Shown here: piece by piece, positions 1 to 10,446 of the stretch
Layout of the letters: every line of letters begins with the position of its first letter
How positions within the stretch are numbered: the stretch's first letter is position 1
Assembly: GCF_000346465.2 (NCBI RefSeq)
Contig: NC_034015.1
Span: 5,875,061-5,939,060, forward strand
Origin: Prunus persica
Taxonomy: Eukaryota; Streptophyta; Magnoliopsida; Rosales; Rosaceae
Direction: 5' to 3'
Length of the DNA: 64,000 nt
The notes under the pieces: model-generated
Databases searched by the model: none
Told to the model about the DNA's origin: nothing
Seen by the model: only the letters and a program-made list of their open reading frames with translations
Translations under genes and position numbers: made by a program

Positions 1-416
1 GTGGTGGTGGGGATGGCGATTGTGGAGGTGGTGGTGGTGGTTGTAGTGGCAGCATGGTGGTGGTTGTGGAGGTGGCACTGGATGTGGAGGTTTTGAAGGA
101 GGAGGTGGCTGTGGTGGAGGTGGAGGAGGTGGTGGTTGTGGTGGTGGCGGTGGTTGTGGAGGTAGTGAATGTGGTGGTGCAAGTGGTGGAGTTGGATGTG
201 GAAGTGGAGGTGATGTCATTTTTTAAAATGAATGATGGTATTTTGGGAATTAAAAAAATTCATTGAAAGTTACCTCTGCTTGCTTTTCAAAGCTGCATTC
301 AAAAGGCCACTACTTTTAAAATAATCGGGATATTTTATTTTTACCAAACACCTTAAACTGCTTAACTTTAAAGTGAAGCAGGTTTTTGGCAAAAAAAAGT
401 AATCCCAAACGGGGCC
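1..416 (-). mobile_element. PIF/Harbinger-like TIR element, partial (copy A)
   Basis: This is the right-hand part of a short DNA transposon cut by the window edge. It ends with an inverted repeat reading AATCCCAAACGGGGCC and is followed by TAA, the 3-bp target site typical of PIF/Harbinger elements. The same host sequence without the element is at about 33488-33510, which acts as a paralogous empty site. A complete copy in the opposite orientation is at 34071-34813. The interior is dominated by a degenerate GGT/GGA tract that yields only a low-complexity Val/Glu-rich reading frame, so I call no gene. Confidence 0.75.
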
Positions 417-1130
417 TAAAATTGGCAAACCACTTGGAGAATTGTTATCAATTTTTATTCATCCACTAAATTTTTTCCAGCACTAACGCAGTGTTGAAGC
501 TTTTCTTTCTCCGATAAGATTTCTTCCTTTTTATGCCCGCTTTCATAGTTGTTTGAATGCTTTGGTCTTGTCTTGTCGATAGAAAATTTTCCAACACTAA
601 TGCAAATGGAGCTTTCTTTCACACTATCACAAGTGGCCTCAGAATTTTTGAAACACTCTCATTTTGAAGTTATTTTCTTTCTCCGATACATAGCTTTGTT
701 TACTTTGTGTCATGGATTGATAGGTTGTGTCATGTGTTGTCATGCGATAAATTTTTACGAAAATTTTGACAAAATGCGATGACAGAGATCAAAATGTGCG
801 AGTCAAAAAATTAATGAGCACATTCATTTGAAGACTAGGGAAAAAAATAGTCCACAAAACTTTTTCCAACACTGTGAAGCTTTGTCTTTTTTTTTTTTCT
901 TTCCCTGTAATGACATCTTCGCCTTTTTATTAACATTCAAAATTGTGTTTAGAGTTCTATACATCCACTACAATTTTTCCAACACCAAGACAATGATGGG
1001 TTTTTATTTTTCTCCGTGATATGATTTTTTTCTTTTATTCACGCTTCCAAAATTGTTTGACCTTTTCACTCATTCCAACACTCACATCGATCCACTGGGC
1101 TGTGAGTAAACTCCTTATAATTCAGCCTCT
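417..1130. repeat. Tandem host segment copy 1, upstream non-coding part
   Basis: This stretch recurs at 4790-5282 plus 7070-9190 (copy 2) and at 33490-33633 plus 50654-51427 (copy 3), with scattered substitutions and small indels. It is AT-rich with poly-T tracts and I recognise no gene in it. A reading frame of about 60 codons (549-782) is partly kept in the other copies but matches no family I know and has no initiation or splice context. The segment's value is as an alignment anchor: insertions in one copy can be dated and bounded against the others. Confidence 0.7.
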
Positions 1131-1670
1131 AACACACTAGTTCGCCTCGTGAGGAAAAATCCCTTTGTCCCATTGGAAGTGTAAATCCTGAAAAAGGAAA
1201 AGAATCTCATCAGAAAGTCCCCCTCCCCGAGGAAAAGTCTCATCGGAATAAGTCCCTCTGTCCAGTCGGAATAAGTCCCTGCCCTTCGGAAGCAAAGAAA
1301 ACAACTCGGAAGAGGAGATGGTGGAAGTCCCATCGGAACAAAGAAAATAAATTGTGTCCCTTCGGAAGCCAAGAGAAGGTAAACCTGTACTATCTGTTTG
1401 ATGAAATGCCTCCGTGAGAGTCTCTTTGTCTTTTCTCCTTTTCTTTAGTCTGTTGACTGAAAAGCAACTGAATTTCAAAGCAAAGAGAAGATTTCGATTT
1501 GTATGCAATTGAATAAGAGTTTCACTTGGTTGAAAATTTTGAAAGTCTCCATTCAAGTTTGTTTGAATTTGCAATTCTTTTAGTTAAGAAATAAACCACG
1601 ATATGCCTCTCTTAGTTAAGTTGCATGAATGGCAGCTATATAGGTTTCAATGGAGTTATTGGGTTACCAA

Positions 1671-1709
<39 letters not shown>

Positions 1710-1800
1710 GACTTGTGCGAGGATGGGTCTCTCTGGTTTGTTTGGGATGGGTCCGCAAATAAGTGTCCGCAAGAGAGAAGGGGCTAAACCCTAGGAATGA
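1131..1800. repeat. Degenerate CCCATCGGAA-type short repeats and GA microsatellite
   Basis: Between the anchor segment and the MADS promoter lies a run of imperfect repeats built around CCCATCGGAA and AAGTCCCT, spaced about 20-35 bp. Similar runs occur at about 9210-9375, 18580-18690, 32930-33050 and 54010-54240. A (GA)n microsatellite occupies 1675-1703. No coding function is supported; reading frames across it reflect the repeats. Confidence 0.55.
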
Positions 1801-1984
1801 AAGTAGACGTGGTGGAATAGAAAAAGGAAACTGTAGAATATAGACGTCTTAATCAAGAATTATATTTTGGGTTTTCCTCGTGAAATATGGAAACTACTTT
1901 TCTATAAATATTAAAAATTAAATAAAAAACCAGAAAAATTCCCATTTGAATTGAGTTTCCTTAACCGCCTCCTCCTTCCTTCTC

Positions 1985-1990
1985 TATAAA
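1985..1990 (+). promoter_or_regulatory. TATA box of MADS copy 1
   Basis: A clean TATAAA follows a C/T-rich tract and lies about 65 bp before the proposed 5' UTR splice donor. The same box in the same context precedes MADS copy 3 at 55596-55601. Transcription would be expected to start roughly 25-35 bp downstream. Confidence 0.6.
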
Positions 1991-2051
1991 ACTCAATCAC
2001 AACCCCGACCTTCACTCTCATATTAAGATATCCGAAAAACCCAAGTCACAG

Positions 2052-2263
2052 GTACTTTATTCAACTTGAACAATCCAAGTTATGTTTTTTTTTTGCCCTA
2101 GTTTTCTTATTCTTTTTTCTGTTTTTTCAAACCAAAGTTTTGCAACAAAGCTTCTAGTTGTTCAGAGTTAGATCCAATTAGATCCCTGCAATATATTATT
2201 TTCTTGGGTTCTTCTAATCTAAACATCAAAATTTTTGTCTCTCTATGTTTTGTGGAATTATAG
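2052..2263 (+). other. Predicted 5' UTR intron of MADS copy 1
   Basis: The donor context is CACAG|GTACTT and the acceptor is GGAATTATAG|AAG, only five bases before the conserved ATG at 2269. The interior is T-rich as plant introns are. An in-frame ATG at 2245 would fall inside this intron and would add eight residues that no M-gamma MADS protein should have. Copy 3 preserves both splice sites (55663-55877). The intron is predicted from sequence only. Confidence 0.6.
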
Positions 2264-2268
2264 AAGAT

Positions 2269-2970
2269 ATGGTGGCTCCTCGAAGAACATGCTTAGAACT
2301 CATACCTAATGAGGGCACTCGGAAGATGACATTTCGGAAGCGAAAGAAGAGTATATATAAAAAGGCCGACGAGCTTTCGAAGCTTTGTGGTATTGATGTT
2401 TGCTTGATCGTCTATGCAGCCGATCAAAAGAAGGGGAGGGCAGTTCAACCGGAGACGTGGCCGCGGGATCCAAATCAATTCAAACGCATTCTCAACAAGT
2501 ACAAGGATTCTAAGGATACGTCCACACCCAGATTGAAAAGAAACTTTATTATGTCTGATTTTTATGAGGACAAGAAAGATCACGTGGATGAGGATGACGA
2601 AAAGTTTCAAAATTTAGGGAAGAAGATTTTTGAGGGGGAATACCCGACAAAGTTTCAAAATTTAGGGAAGAAGATTTCTGAGGAGGAGTACCCGAGATGG
2701 GACGATCGAATAGATGATTTTTCGCAGGACGAATTGACTGAGCTCATTGCTTCACTCGAATCCAAGATACAAGTTGCAACCAAGAGGATTGATTCTATGG
2801 AAAGATATATGGGGTTTGCTAAGAAACAAAATCAAAGTTTGGTCCGGGAAGAGACTAATCATGATGAGCAGCCCTATCAAGTCCCTGCTTTGATGTCTCC
2901 TCCATCACTTGTGCATTATCCAATGTTGCCAAGTGCATGGGTTTCAAGCTCAGAATCGGCGAAGAGCTAA
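2269..2970 (+). CDS. Type I (M-gamma, AGL80-like) MADS-box transcription factor, copy 1
   Basis: The predicted protein is about 233 residues, a DNA-binding regulator expected in the nucleus. Residues 1-60 form a MADS domain: a start MVAPRR, the basic stretch TFRKRKKSIYKKADELS and the hallmark LCGIDVCLIVY. This is followed by the M-gamma signature around PETWP. Known relatives (AGL80, PHERES1) act in the female gametophyte and endosperm and usually dimerise with M-alpha partners; a similar role here is inferred. The middle is acidic and contains two tandem 16-residue copies of KFQNLGKKI-type sequence. A helical segment with heptad-like hydrophobics (about residues 155-195) may be a coiled coil. 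I start at 2269, not 2245, because of the predicted 5' UTR intron. It is the only full-length MADS copy in the window. There is no K-box, as expected for type I. Confidence 0.85.
   Translation: MVAPRRTCLELIPNEGTRKMTFRKRKKSIYKKADELSKLCGIDVCLIVYAADQKKGRAVQPETWPRDPNQFKRILNKYKDSKDTSTPRLKRNFIMSDFYEDKKDHVDEDDEKFQNLGKKIFEGEYPTKFQNLGKKISEEEYPRWDDRIDDFSQDELTELIASLESKIQVATKRIDSMERYMGFAKKQNQSLVREETNHDEQPYQVPALMSPPSLVHYPMLPSAWVSSSESAKS
2602..2697 (+). repeat. In-frame 48-bp tandem duplication inside the MADS gene
   Basis: Two adjacent 48-bp units (2602-2649 and 2650-2697) encode repeated 16-residue blocks starting KFQNLGKKI and ending EYP plus one residue. The same pair is present in copy 3 (56216-56311) and partly in the truncated copy 2, so the duplication predates the segmental duplications. 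Confidence 0.8.
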
Positions 2971-3380
2971 TCAGAACTTGACAACCTGTGTATCTAATCC
3001 TTTGTAATTGAATTTCTAGTATTGTTTAGTTCGATTTTGATGTACCTTTTGGCTAGGGATAATATAGCCCTATAATTTTTGTTCACCTTCCGTCAAGGAC
3101 AGGCCCTCTGTATGTTGATGAATTGATGGTAATCTCAATCCAAGGTTATCAAGTTTGAGTTGAGAGGTCGGTAAGAAATAAACCAAAGGTAGATGGAAAA
3201 CGACAGTTTGCCTTTTATGAAAATCTAATTAATTAAGCCTTTGGTTTTAATTTCTTACCCTAAAAAAGTATGAAAGCTCTGTTTTTGTAATCGGAAGGCA
3301 AGTACTTTCCTTAATAGTGGACAAATCATTTGAAAGAGGACTTAAAAAACCAAGTGCACTTTTCCTAAATAGTGGACAAA
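2971..3380. other. MADS copy 1 3' flank, no gene seen
   Basis: This holds the presumed 3' UTR, similar to 19097-19215 and 56584-56690, and then AT-rich sequence shared with copy 2 around 20040-20120. I see no reading frame of interest. Confidence 0.5.
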
Positions 3381-3512
3381 TCAAATTTTATTGCGACGGG
3401 CTGTAGCCGATGTTCCTTGAATGTTCATTAGACATTTAGTCAAGACATACGTTTATGAATGAGTACATGCTCAATTTATGTTGTGTGGGCAGTAGTTTTG
3501 GTCTATTACAAT
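3381..3512 (-). pseudogene. Polygalacturonase remnant, copy 1
   Basis: Read on the - strand, about 3381-3428 matches the start of exon 4 of the intact polygalacturonase (around NIQGTSAT) but then runs off frame. About 3480-3512 matches exon 3 around [10 protein letters not shown], and the piece between resembles shortened intron 3. Everything else of the gene is missing. This shows that copy 1 once carried the same MADS-polygalacturonase pair as copy 2. Confidence 0.75.
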
Positions 3513-4591
3513 GATGAAACTGACATTATACTATTGAACAGAAGCTTCGTGAATCCATGTCTCCCTGATTCATACTGCTTGTAAATGAAAAACAACGTGA
3601 AAGCGAACTATTTCCAGAAAGATAGTTTTTAAAGATACTGAAGAATGCTAAAGAACTAAATTTATGTGAAAGATTTTCAGGGAAAAAGCCAAACATACAT
3701 GCTCATACTTCACGCCTCAAGAATAATAATAATTCCCCATATGCTGGGATACATTTCAAGGTCATTCTACAATCAGAATCAAACATTCTGTGGTCGCAAT
3801 CAAATATACAAGCGCATATGATCATGTTTGATCTGAAGATGTGTTCTGAAATGCAAATCCTTCCTGTCCTGGTGCTAACTTAGTGCGTTTGACGTTATAC
3901 AAAACCCTGTTCATGAGCTCAAGTAAATTTGTGGACTAAATTACATAATACTTAGTATGGCACCATGCAAGAACAAACTAGCATGTGATGCGTACCACTT
4001 GCACCAAAATCAGGCACAAGGATCCAAGTCGAGAAGCCCAGCCTTACCCAGCAAGAACTTTTGTTATAAATTATAAGGAACCAAAAAAATCTGGAACATA
4101 ATACCTAATACCAGTATATTGAAAATAATGTGTAGCTGAAATCAAAATAGAGGCCAACATACGTACAACGGAAAACAACCTTATCCTCCTTTGCCTAGCA
4201 GCTTCTCCACTTTTGATTGCTCATTAGAGTCACTGCAACTTGTGAAAGATGAATATTTGGCTAAATGAGATTGATTTAATTCTTAATGTGACACCTTCCT
4301 GTCCTGTATATACACAGGTAATCAGCACTGACGAACCAGATTTTTATACCTTTAATTTTCATGCTTTCCAATAAACAATAACTATATGACAATACACTGT
4401 AATGCCTACTTCATATCCAACAAAAACCACCATAAATCATTTTCAAAACGAAAGGAATAGGAAGCAGCCTTCATTAAGCTTCTGCTATGTGCTAGAAGCA
4501 ATCAAATATTGGGGCCTGACTAGCCAGCCAAGACAACTTTAAAAAAGTTGAGAAGGTTCAATTGGATATCTAACAAAAAGGATGTTATCCA
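3513..4591. repeat. Tandem host segment copy 1, downstream part
   Basis: This sequence aligns with 57163-58483 in copy 3 apart from indels. One copy 3 block, which carries a reticulon exon, is missing here (junction near 3750). No open gene is evident. The match to copy 3 ends near 4592, where copy 3 has a copia LTR insertion. Confidence 0.65.
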
Positions 4592-4789
4592 CAGTGTTTT
4601 CAAAGGCATGCTTTCGCAATCGTCGGAGCGTGCTTCGGAGCGACGCGGCAGGAAAATGCCTGAGGCGGTCGGCTGTTTCGCGAGTTGCACGTTTAGCGCG
4701 GAGAAGGCGTGAGGAGGCGTTGCAAGGCGAAGCGAGGCCGAGCAAGGCGCGCGAGATCTGGACACTCTGAAACGGAAGAAATTTTCAGC
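4592..4789. repeat. GC-rich block at the copy 1 / copy 2 junction
   Basis: A GC-rich island of about 180 bp, rich in GCG and GGCG, abruptly interrupts AT-rich sequence exactly where copy 1 homology stops and copy 2 begins. It opens CAGTGTTTTCAAAGGC, which resembles the end of a transposon, but I find no matching inverted end or target duplication. Short reading frames on both strands are by-products of the high GC. Confidence 0.4.
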
Positions 4790-5282
4790 TTCTTCAAATT
4801 CGGTGGGGCTCTGGAGAATTGTCATCAACTTTTATTCATCCACTAAATTTTTTCCAGCACTAATGTAGTGTTGAAGCTTTTCTTTCTCCGATAAGATTTC
4901 TTCCTTTTTATGCCCGCTTTTCATAGTTGTTTGAATGCTTTGGTCTTGTCTTGTCCATAGAAAATTTTCCAACAATAATGCAAATGGAGCTTTCTTTCAC
5001 ACTATCACAAGTGGCCTCTGAATTTTTGAAACGTTCTCATTTTGAAGTTATTTTCTTTCTCCGATATATAGCTTTGTTTACTTTGTGTCATGTGTTGTCA
5101 TGCAACCAATTTTTACGAAAATTTTGAAAATGCGATGACAGAGACCAAAATGTGAGTCAAATTTTTTTTTGAGCGGATTCATTTGAAGACTTCTAAAAAA
5201 AGTAGTCCACAAAACTTTTTCCAACACCGTGAAGCTTTGTTCTTCTTTTTTTTCCCCTGTGGGCATTCTCTGTGCTCAGTGG
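4790..5282. repeat. Tandem host segment copy 2, upstream part
   Basis: Collinear with 430-900 of copy 1 and with 33500-33630 plus 50660-50990 of copy 3. It ends in the assembly gap. No gene seen. Confidence 0.7.
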
Positions 5283-5382
5283 NNNNNNNNNNNNNNNNNN
5301 NNNNNNNNNNNNNNNNNNNNNNNNNNNNNNNNNNNNNNNNNNNNNNNNNNNNNNNNNNNNNNNNNNNNNNNNNNNNNNNNNN
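5283..5382. other. Assembly gap (100 N)
   Basis: Exactly 100 N, the conventional size for a gap of unknown length. It hides the left end of the element that interrupts copy 2. Confidence 0.95.
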
Positions 5383-7069
5383 TATCTTCTTTTGTCTTTT
5401 TTTATCTTACCGCTCCGCTTATGTCATCGTAGACTTGTAGGTGGTTTTCTTTGTTCGTTGGTTCTTGTAGTCAGGTGCTGTTTTGTTTCTCTTGCTTCCA
5501 CCCTCATACGCTTACGCATATTATGGTCCAAGAGATCAGGACTGTATATATGTATATATGTATTTTATAATATATATAATATATATGCATATATACATAC
5601 ATATAATATATATGTATATACATGTATATAAGTATATTATAATAATATTATATATTTTAAATAATATAAACGTACATACATATATATAAGTGTATATAGG
5701 TGTATATATGTATATTATAATATACATGGGTATAATACATATACATATATTTATATATATATGTATGTATATTATAATATATAATATATATATGGGTATG
5801 TTATAATAATAATAATAATATACATGTATATATGTATGTATATATACATATATATTATATATATTATCACAAAGGGAGAGCAACTGCAACTCCAAAACTT
5901 CACACAGTATTTACAAGGATGATTTTCTCTAAAGGTGTTTTAGAGAGAATCTTTAAAACTGAAAAGAAAATGCAGCTGGTAAAACCAGTTCTGCCTACAA
6001 TTGAGGCCCAAGCCTGAATTTAAAGGCAACTTTCAACTATGGTTTACAAAACCAGGATAATAAATGTATATATATATATATATATTATATATTATAATAT
6101 ACATATATACGTATATACATGTATATAATATATGTGTATATAGGTGTATCTATATATTATAATATATACATGGGTATAATACATATACATATACATATGT
6201 ATATTATAATAGATAATATATATGGGTATGTTATAATAATAATATACATGTATATACGTGTATATATGTATATTATAATATATATACATATAGTATAAAT
6301 ATATAAATGCATATGTGTATATACGTGTGTATATGTATATTATAATACATACATGTGTATAATATATACACATATATGTATATATAACTTATATATATGT
6401 ATTATAATAAATATATATATATTACATATATACATGTATGCTATTATTTATAAATATTAATATGCATGTGTATTATGGGTATATTATAATAAATAATATA
6501 CGTGTATATTATCTATTATGTTATTTATATACATTTATATATGGGTATATATGTGTTTATAATATACATGTATATACCGTTATGTATTTATATGTTACAT
6601 AATTATATAAATATGTTTAAATATATATTAATACATATATACATGTATACATGTATGCTATTATTATAATATTAATATGTATGTGTATATGAGTATATTA
6701 TAATAATAATATATGTGTATATATCTATATGTATTTATATATATATTATATATGTATATATGTGTATATATATACTTGTATATGTGTATATACATGTATA
6801 TATGTACATTATAGTATATGTGTATGTAATAATAATAATAGTATATATGTTATTAGTATTACAATATAATGTATGCATCTCATACATTGGTAAACATAGG
6901 ATTAGCTAATCCTCCCTTTCTACATGGGATTAGTAGTCCCCTCATAAGGAGGTGTTTTTGGTGGGCCCGGTATTAGCAATCCCATCTAAGACTAGAATTA
7001 AATGAAACAAACATGGTACTAAATTTAGTCCAAGTCAGTCCAAGCCAAGCCTGTGTACCAAACGACCCC
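5383..7069. mobile_element. Insertion in copy 2 with AT microsatellite core, right end only
   Basis: Copy 2 is interrupted between its equivalents of about 900 and 950 in copy 1. The inserted DNA ends GTACCAAACGACCCC followed by TTAGAG, and copy 1 has TTTAGAG without the insertion, consistent with a TIR transposon and a TTA/TAG-type target. Most of it is AT microsatellite. The class cannot be settled because the left end lies in the gap. Confidence 0.45.
5541..6870. repeat. Long TATATG/TATACA microsatellite tract
   Basis: About 1.3 kb of degenerate TATATG, TATACA and TAATAA repeats, broken by one complex piece at about 5870-6060. Frames rich in Tyr and Ile on both strands come from the repeat and are not genes. 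Local folding into long hairpins is likely and probably explains the neighbouring gap. Confidence 0.9.
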
Positions 7070-7236
7070 TTAGAGTTTTATGCATCCACTCTAATATTTC
7101 CAACACCAAGACAATGAAGGGTTTTTATTTTTCTCCGTGATATGATTTCTTTCTTTTATTCACACTTCCAAAATTGTTTTGACCTTTTCACTCATCCATT
7201 ATCCAACACTCACAGTGAAGATTAATTTTTGAAGTG
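7070..7236. repeat. Tandem host segment copy 2, resumed
   Basis: Matches about 948-1075 of copy 1 and 51040-51210 of copy 3. No gene. Confidence 0.7.
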
Positions 7237-8130
7237 GCTTCTGTTGACGTGAGTCTCCTAATTAATCAAGGAGATTTTTTTCCTTGATTAATTAAGGGAT
7301 TTACTTTCCTATTTTTATATAATTGATAAATCATTGTACAATTAGGAGATACTTTCCTAATTCTTTACTGTATCTAATTCCTCATAAAGCCTACATGTAA
7401 ACTCTTATATATACCTCATTATGGAGAAGAATAAATTAAAAAACCTAATACATTCAAACCTATTCATATTTTAGCATGGTATGAGAGCCTAGTTCTCTTG
7501 TGACCAGTGCTTGCATTCTTCTTGCAATTTAAGTGCTCTCTTGCCCTCCTCTTCAAGGGGGGAGGGGGGAGTGAAAAAGATATGTTTCTCTTTCTCATGA
7601 AGATATTGCCTATTTCTTGACTCAGACGACCCCTTCTCTTCAGGGGGAGAAGGGGAGTGAAGAGAAGTTGTCTCTAAACCCTTATCTCAAATTTCCCATA
7701 TTCAAATCCAAAACCCTAAATCAAATTCCTCATATTTTTTCCCAAAATCCAAATCCCTCAAATCTAAAGTCCTCAAATCCTCTTATCAAAATCCCTAAAC
7801 ACATACCTCTCAAATCCAATTCCTACATCAAATTTATACATTAAATTTCTCAAATCAAATTCCTCCAATCACAGTTCCTCATATTCTCATATCACATCTT
7901 ACTTCCCCTGCGATAGTGGAAGTATTTGTCATTGTTATTGCTGCTGACTACTATGTCCTTTGCTGATGCTAGTACCGTTGCTCATATCTATTGTGACCCT
8001 TGCTGGGGATAGTGTTGATTACTGTTGATGATGCCTGTTATGTCCCTGCCTTGTTGCTCTTGCTGGTGCCAGTGCCTTGTGTTGATGTTGTTGGTACCAG
8101 TATTGTTGCTCCTGCCTGTTATGATGCTAG

Positions 8131-8236
8131 TATTGTTTCTCATGCCCTTGCTGGTGTGTTTCCGTTGTGGTCACGCTTGCTGGTATTGTTTCTCATGCCC
8201 TTGCTGGTGTGTTTCCGTTGTGGTCACGCTTGTTGA
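8131..8236 (+). repeat. 53-bp tandem duplication
   Basis: A block containing TTTCTCATGCCCTTGCTGG occurs twice in direct succession inside the chimeric copia element. It lies in T/G-rich sequence of unknown origin with no supported coding function. Confidence 0.7.
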
Positions 8237-8488
8237 ACTTACCTTTGCACTTGACTTTCTTTACCTTACCTTATTTTTTCAAGGGCTTGCTCTTGTGTTT
8301 CCGCTGCGAATTTTGCTTTAGTTTGTCACTTGTTTCACTCATGGTCTACGAAAAGACCTTCTCTACAATTGGTGCTTCTCAAGTATGGTATTCTGTGACT
8401 TGCTTGTCAAGTTGGGCATGTGAAATATCTATGCACCAATTTGGGGAGGAGTGTTGACGTGAGTCTCTTAGGAGTTTACATGAGGGTT

Positions 8489-8720
8489 TTACAAGTCAGC
8501 CATCGATATTGCCCATAATCCAGTTCAACATGACCAAACTAAATATGTTGAGGTGGATAGACATTTTATCAAAGAAAAACTTGAGAAGAAGATCATCCGC
8601 CTACCATTCATAAAATCAGAAGATCAACTGGCAGATATCTTAACAAAAGCTGTTTGTGGCAGAGTATTTCATAACTCACTTACCAAGTTGGGCATTGGTG
8701 ACATATATGCACCAACTTGA
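8489..8720 (+). pseudogene. Copia RNase H C-terminal remnant
   Basis: The + strand encodes the end of a copia RNase H domain with the recognisable blocks KYVEVDRHFIKEK, SEDQLADILTKA and LGIGDIYAPT followed by a stop. Another RNase H end plus LTR start is fused just upstream (about 8380-8475), so the interior is a rearranged junction of two element pieces. It cannot make a working enzyme. Confidence 0.75.
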
Positions 8721-8972
8721 GGAGGAGTGTTGAAGTGAGTCTCCTAATTAATGAAGAAAATTTATTTCCTTGATTAATTAAGGGATTTACTTTTCTATTT
8801 TAATTATATAATTGATAAATCATTGTACAATTAGGAGATACTTTCCTAATTCTTTACTGTATCTAATTCCTCATAAAGCCCATATGTAAACTCTTATATA
8901 TACCTCATTATGGAGAAGAATAAATTAAAAAAACCTAATACATTCAAACCATATTAATATTTTAGCAGCTTT

Positions 8973-9378
8973 TGTATTTGGTTCTTCTTTTATTCATTCT
9001 TTATATAAACGAAACTCTGTTTCTAATTTTGACAGCAAAAGGATTTAAAAAAAAAAAAACACTTGGTTTCTGATTCCATTGATTACTGCAGCTGGGTTGG
9101 CTTTCATGCAATTATTCCACCAACTGGGCTATGAGTAAGCTTGTCCCACATCGATCCACTGGGCTGTGAGTGAACTCCTTATAATTCAGCCTCTAACACA
9201 CAAGGTTCGCCTAGTGAGGAAAAATCCCTTTGTCCCATCAGAAGTGTAAATCTTGAAAAAGGAAAAGAATCCCATCGGAAAGTCCCTCCCCGAGGAAAAG
9301 TCCCATCGGAAAAAGTCCCCTCTGTCACGTCAGAATAAGTCCCTCCCCTTTGGAAGGAAAGAAAACAATTGGATTGTC
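8973..9378. repeat. Tandem host segment copy 2, up to the gypsy insertion
   Basis: Aligns with 51205-51430 plus 53989-54170 of copy 3. It includes CAGCCTCTAACACAC, the empty site for the PIF/Harbinger element at 51431-53985. No gene. Confidence 0.7.
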
Positions 9379-9383
9379 GCTGT

Positions 9384-10036
9384 TGAGGGAGCAAATTTCC
9401 CCACGAGAATATTCGATTGCAAAGATTCCCCTTCCTTCTTTGCAGCCTCTTTCTCCCTGCAAAATAGAACAAATAAGAGGACCACACCCGGAGGGTGTTG
9501 GCCAAAGGCCCTCCGATGCCTAAATTAGTTCAATTGAATTGCATGGAAAACAATAGCTAATAGGGGACGGAGATATATTTATGGTGTAAACCGGGTGGCC
9601 GGAGCCTTATGTAAAAGAGAGAGAGAGAGGAGATGGCTAGGGTTTGTGAGGGGAAGATCTCTACAGAGTTTTAGTAGTAATTCTGATGTACCTCAATCCT
9701 TGTGTGTAGCCAAGTATTTATAGGGGGCCTCGACGAGGTTGGTGAGGTAGGTGAGGTTGGTGTATTTAGGGATTTGATTTAATCAAATCCCTAATTAAGT
9801 CAAATACACCCAGTCTGAATCAAATAACCTCCTAATTAATTCAAGTAACTCCCAATTAATTGGGAATTGTGGTAGGAATGAAATCAATTCTCAACCTAAT
9901 TAGGTAACACTCAATTTAATTGGGTAATTCCCAATTAAATTGAGTAACTCCCAATTAGGTTGAATAATTTCCAATTAGGTCAAATAATCCCCAAATGGGA
10001 CTTGACCTAGTGTTCAGATTTAATTCGGTTCCCACA
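9384..10036 (-). repeat. 3' LTR of the old gypsy element
   Basis: On the element strand it begins TGTGGGAACC and ends CCCTCA. A G-rich polypurine tract with six G lies immediately inside it (about 10037-10050 on the + strand, read as C). It differs from its partner by substitutions and small indels. Confidence 0.85.
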
Positions 10037-10446
10037 AATGCCCCCCAGCTGCTGCATGGGGCGTGGTGGCATGTAGGAGATGTGAATCAACTATTGGGTT
10101 GTCCAGCTGTAATTGGGCTTCCTTTTGTGACTTGGGCTCCTGAGTGGAGGAGGTTGGTGGTTTGTCCTATGCTCAGGATGTTGAGAAAGGGGAGCAGAAT
10201 GGTTTAGATTCTCGCGAGAGGAGTGTTCTGCTAGACTCTCATAAAAAAGATAGGTTGTTGTCAAGTCTTCAAGAAATGAAGTTCCGACTTCGCGGGCGAA
10301 AGATGTATCTCTATTGAGGAAGAAATAAGTAGCCCCCCATTCATCTGCTAAGGTTAAGTACCTCCTGGGTGCAGACAACAAGAAGGTTGAAGCTATGCGA
10401 GACACTTGGGACGTTCCGCTTAAGCCTCCTGTCGACAAGCTTGGAA

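Larger units (their letters stand above)
7242..8967 (+). mobile_element. Short chimeric Ty1/copia element with both LTRs
   Basis: The LTRs are 7242-7476 and 8728-8967, both starting TGTTGA and ending TTTTAGCA, flanked by GCTTC and GCTTT (target duplication with one change). Copy 3 gives the empty site near 51201. A primer binding site like initiator tRNA-Met (TGGTATGAGAGC, 7477-7488) follows the left LTR and a purine tract GAGGAGGAG precedes the right LTR. The 1.25-kb interior lacks gag, protease, integrase and reverse transcriptase, keeping only an RNase H tail, so the element is non-autonomous. It resembles the copia element at 27468-32572 in RNase H sequence and LTR length. Confidence 0.85.

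Noticed and set aside
54..266. Val/Glu-rich open frame
   Set aside because: It is a by-product of the GGT/GGA tract inside a TIR element; the complementary copy at 34305-34592 gives Pro/His-rich frames from the same tract.
549..782. Reading frame of about 60 codons recurring at 4927 and 50607
   Set aside because: Its partial conservation follows from the segmental duplication; the ends differ between copies and no domain is recognisable.
2245..2268. Upstream in-frame ATG as MADS start
   Set aside because: It falls within the predicted 5' UTR intron and would add residues before the conserved MADS start.
5536..6909. Tyr/Ile-rich frames on both strands
   Set aside because: They result from translating TATATG/TATACA microsatellite.
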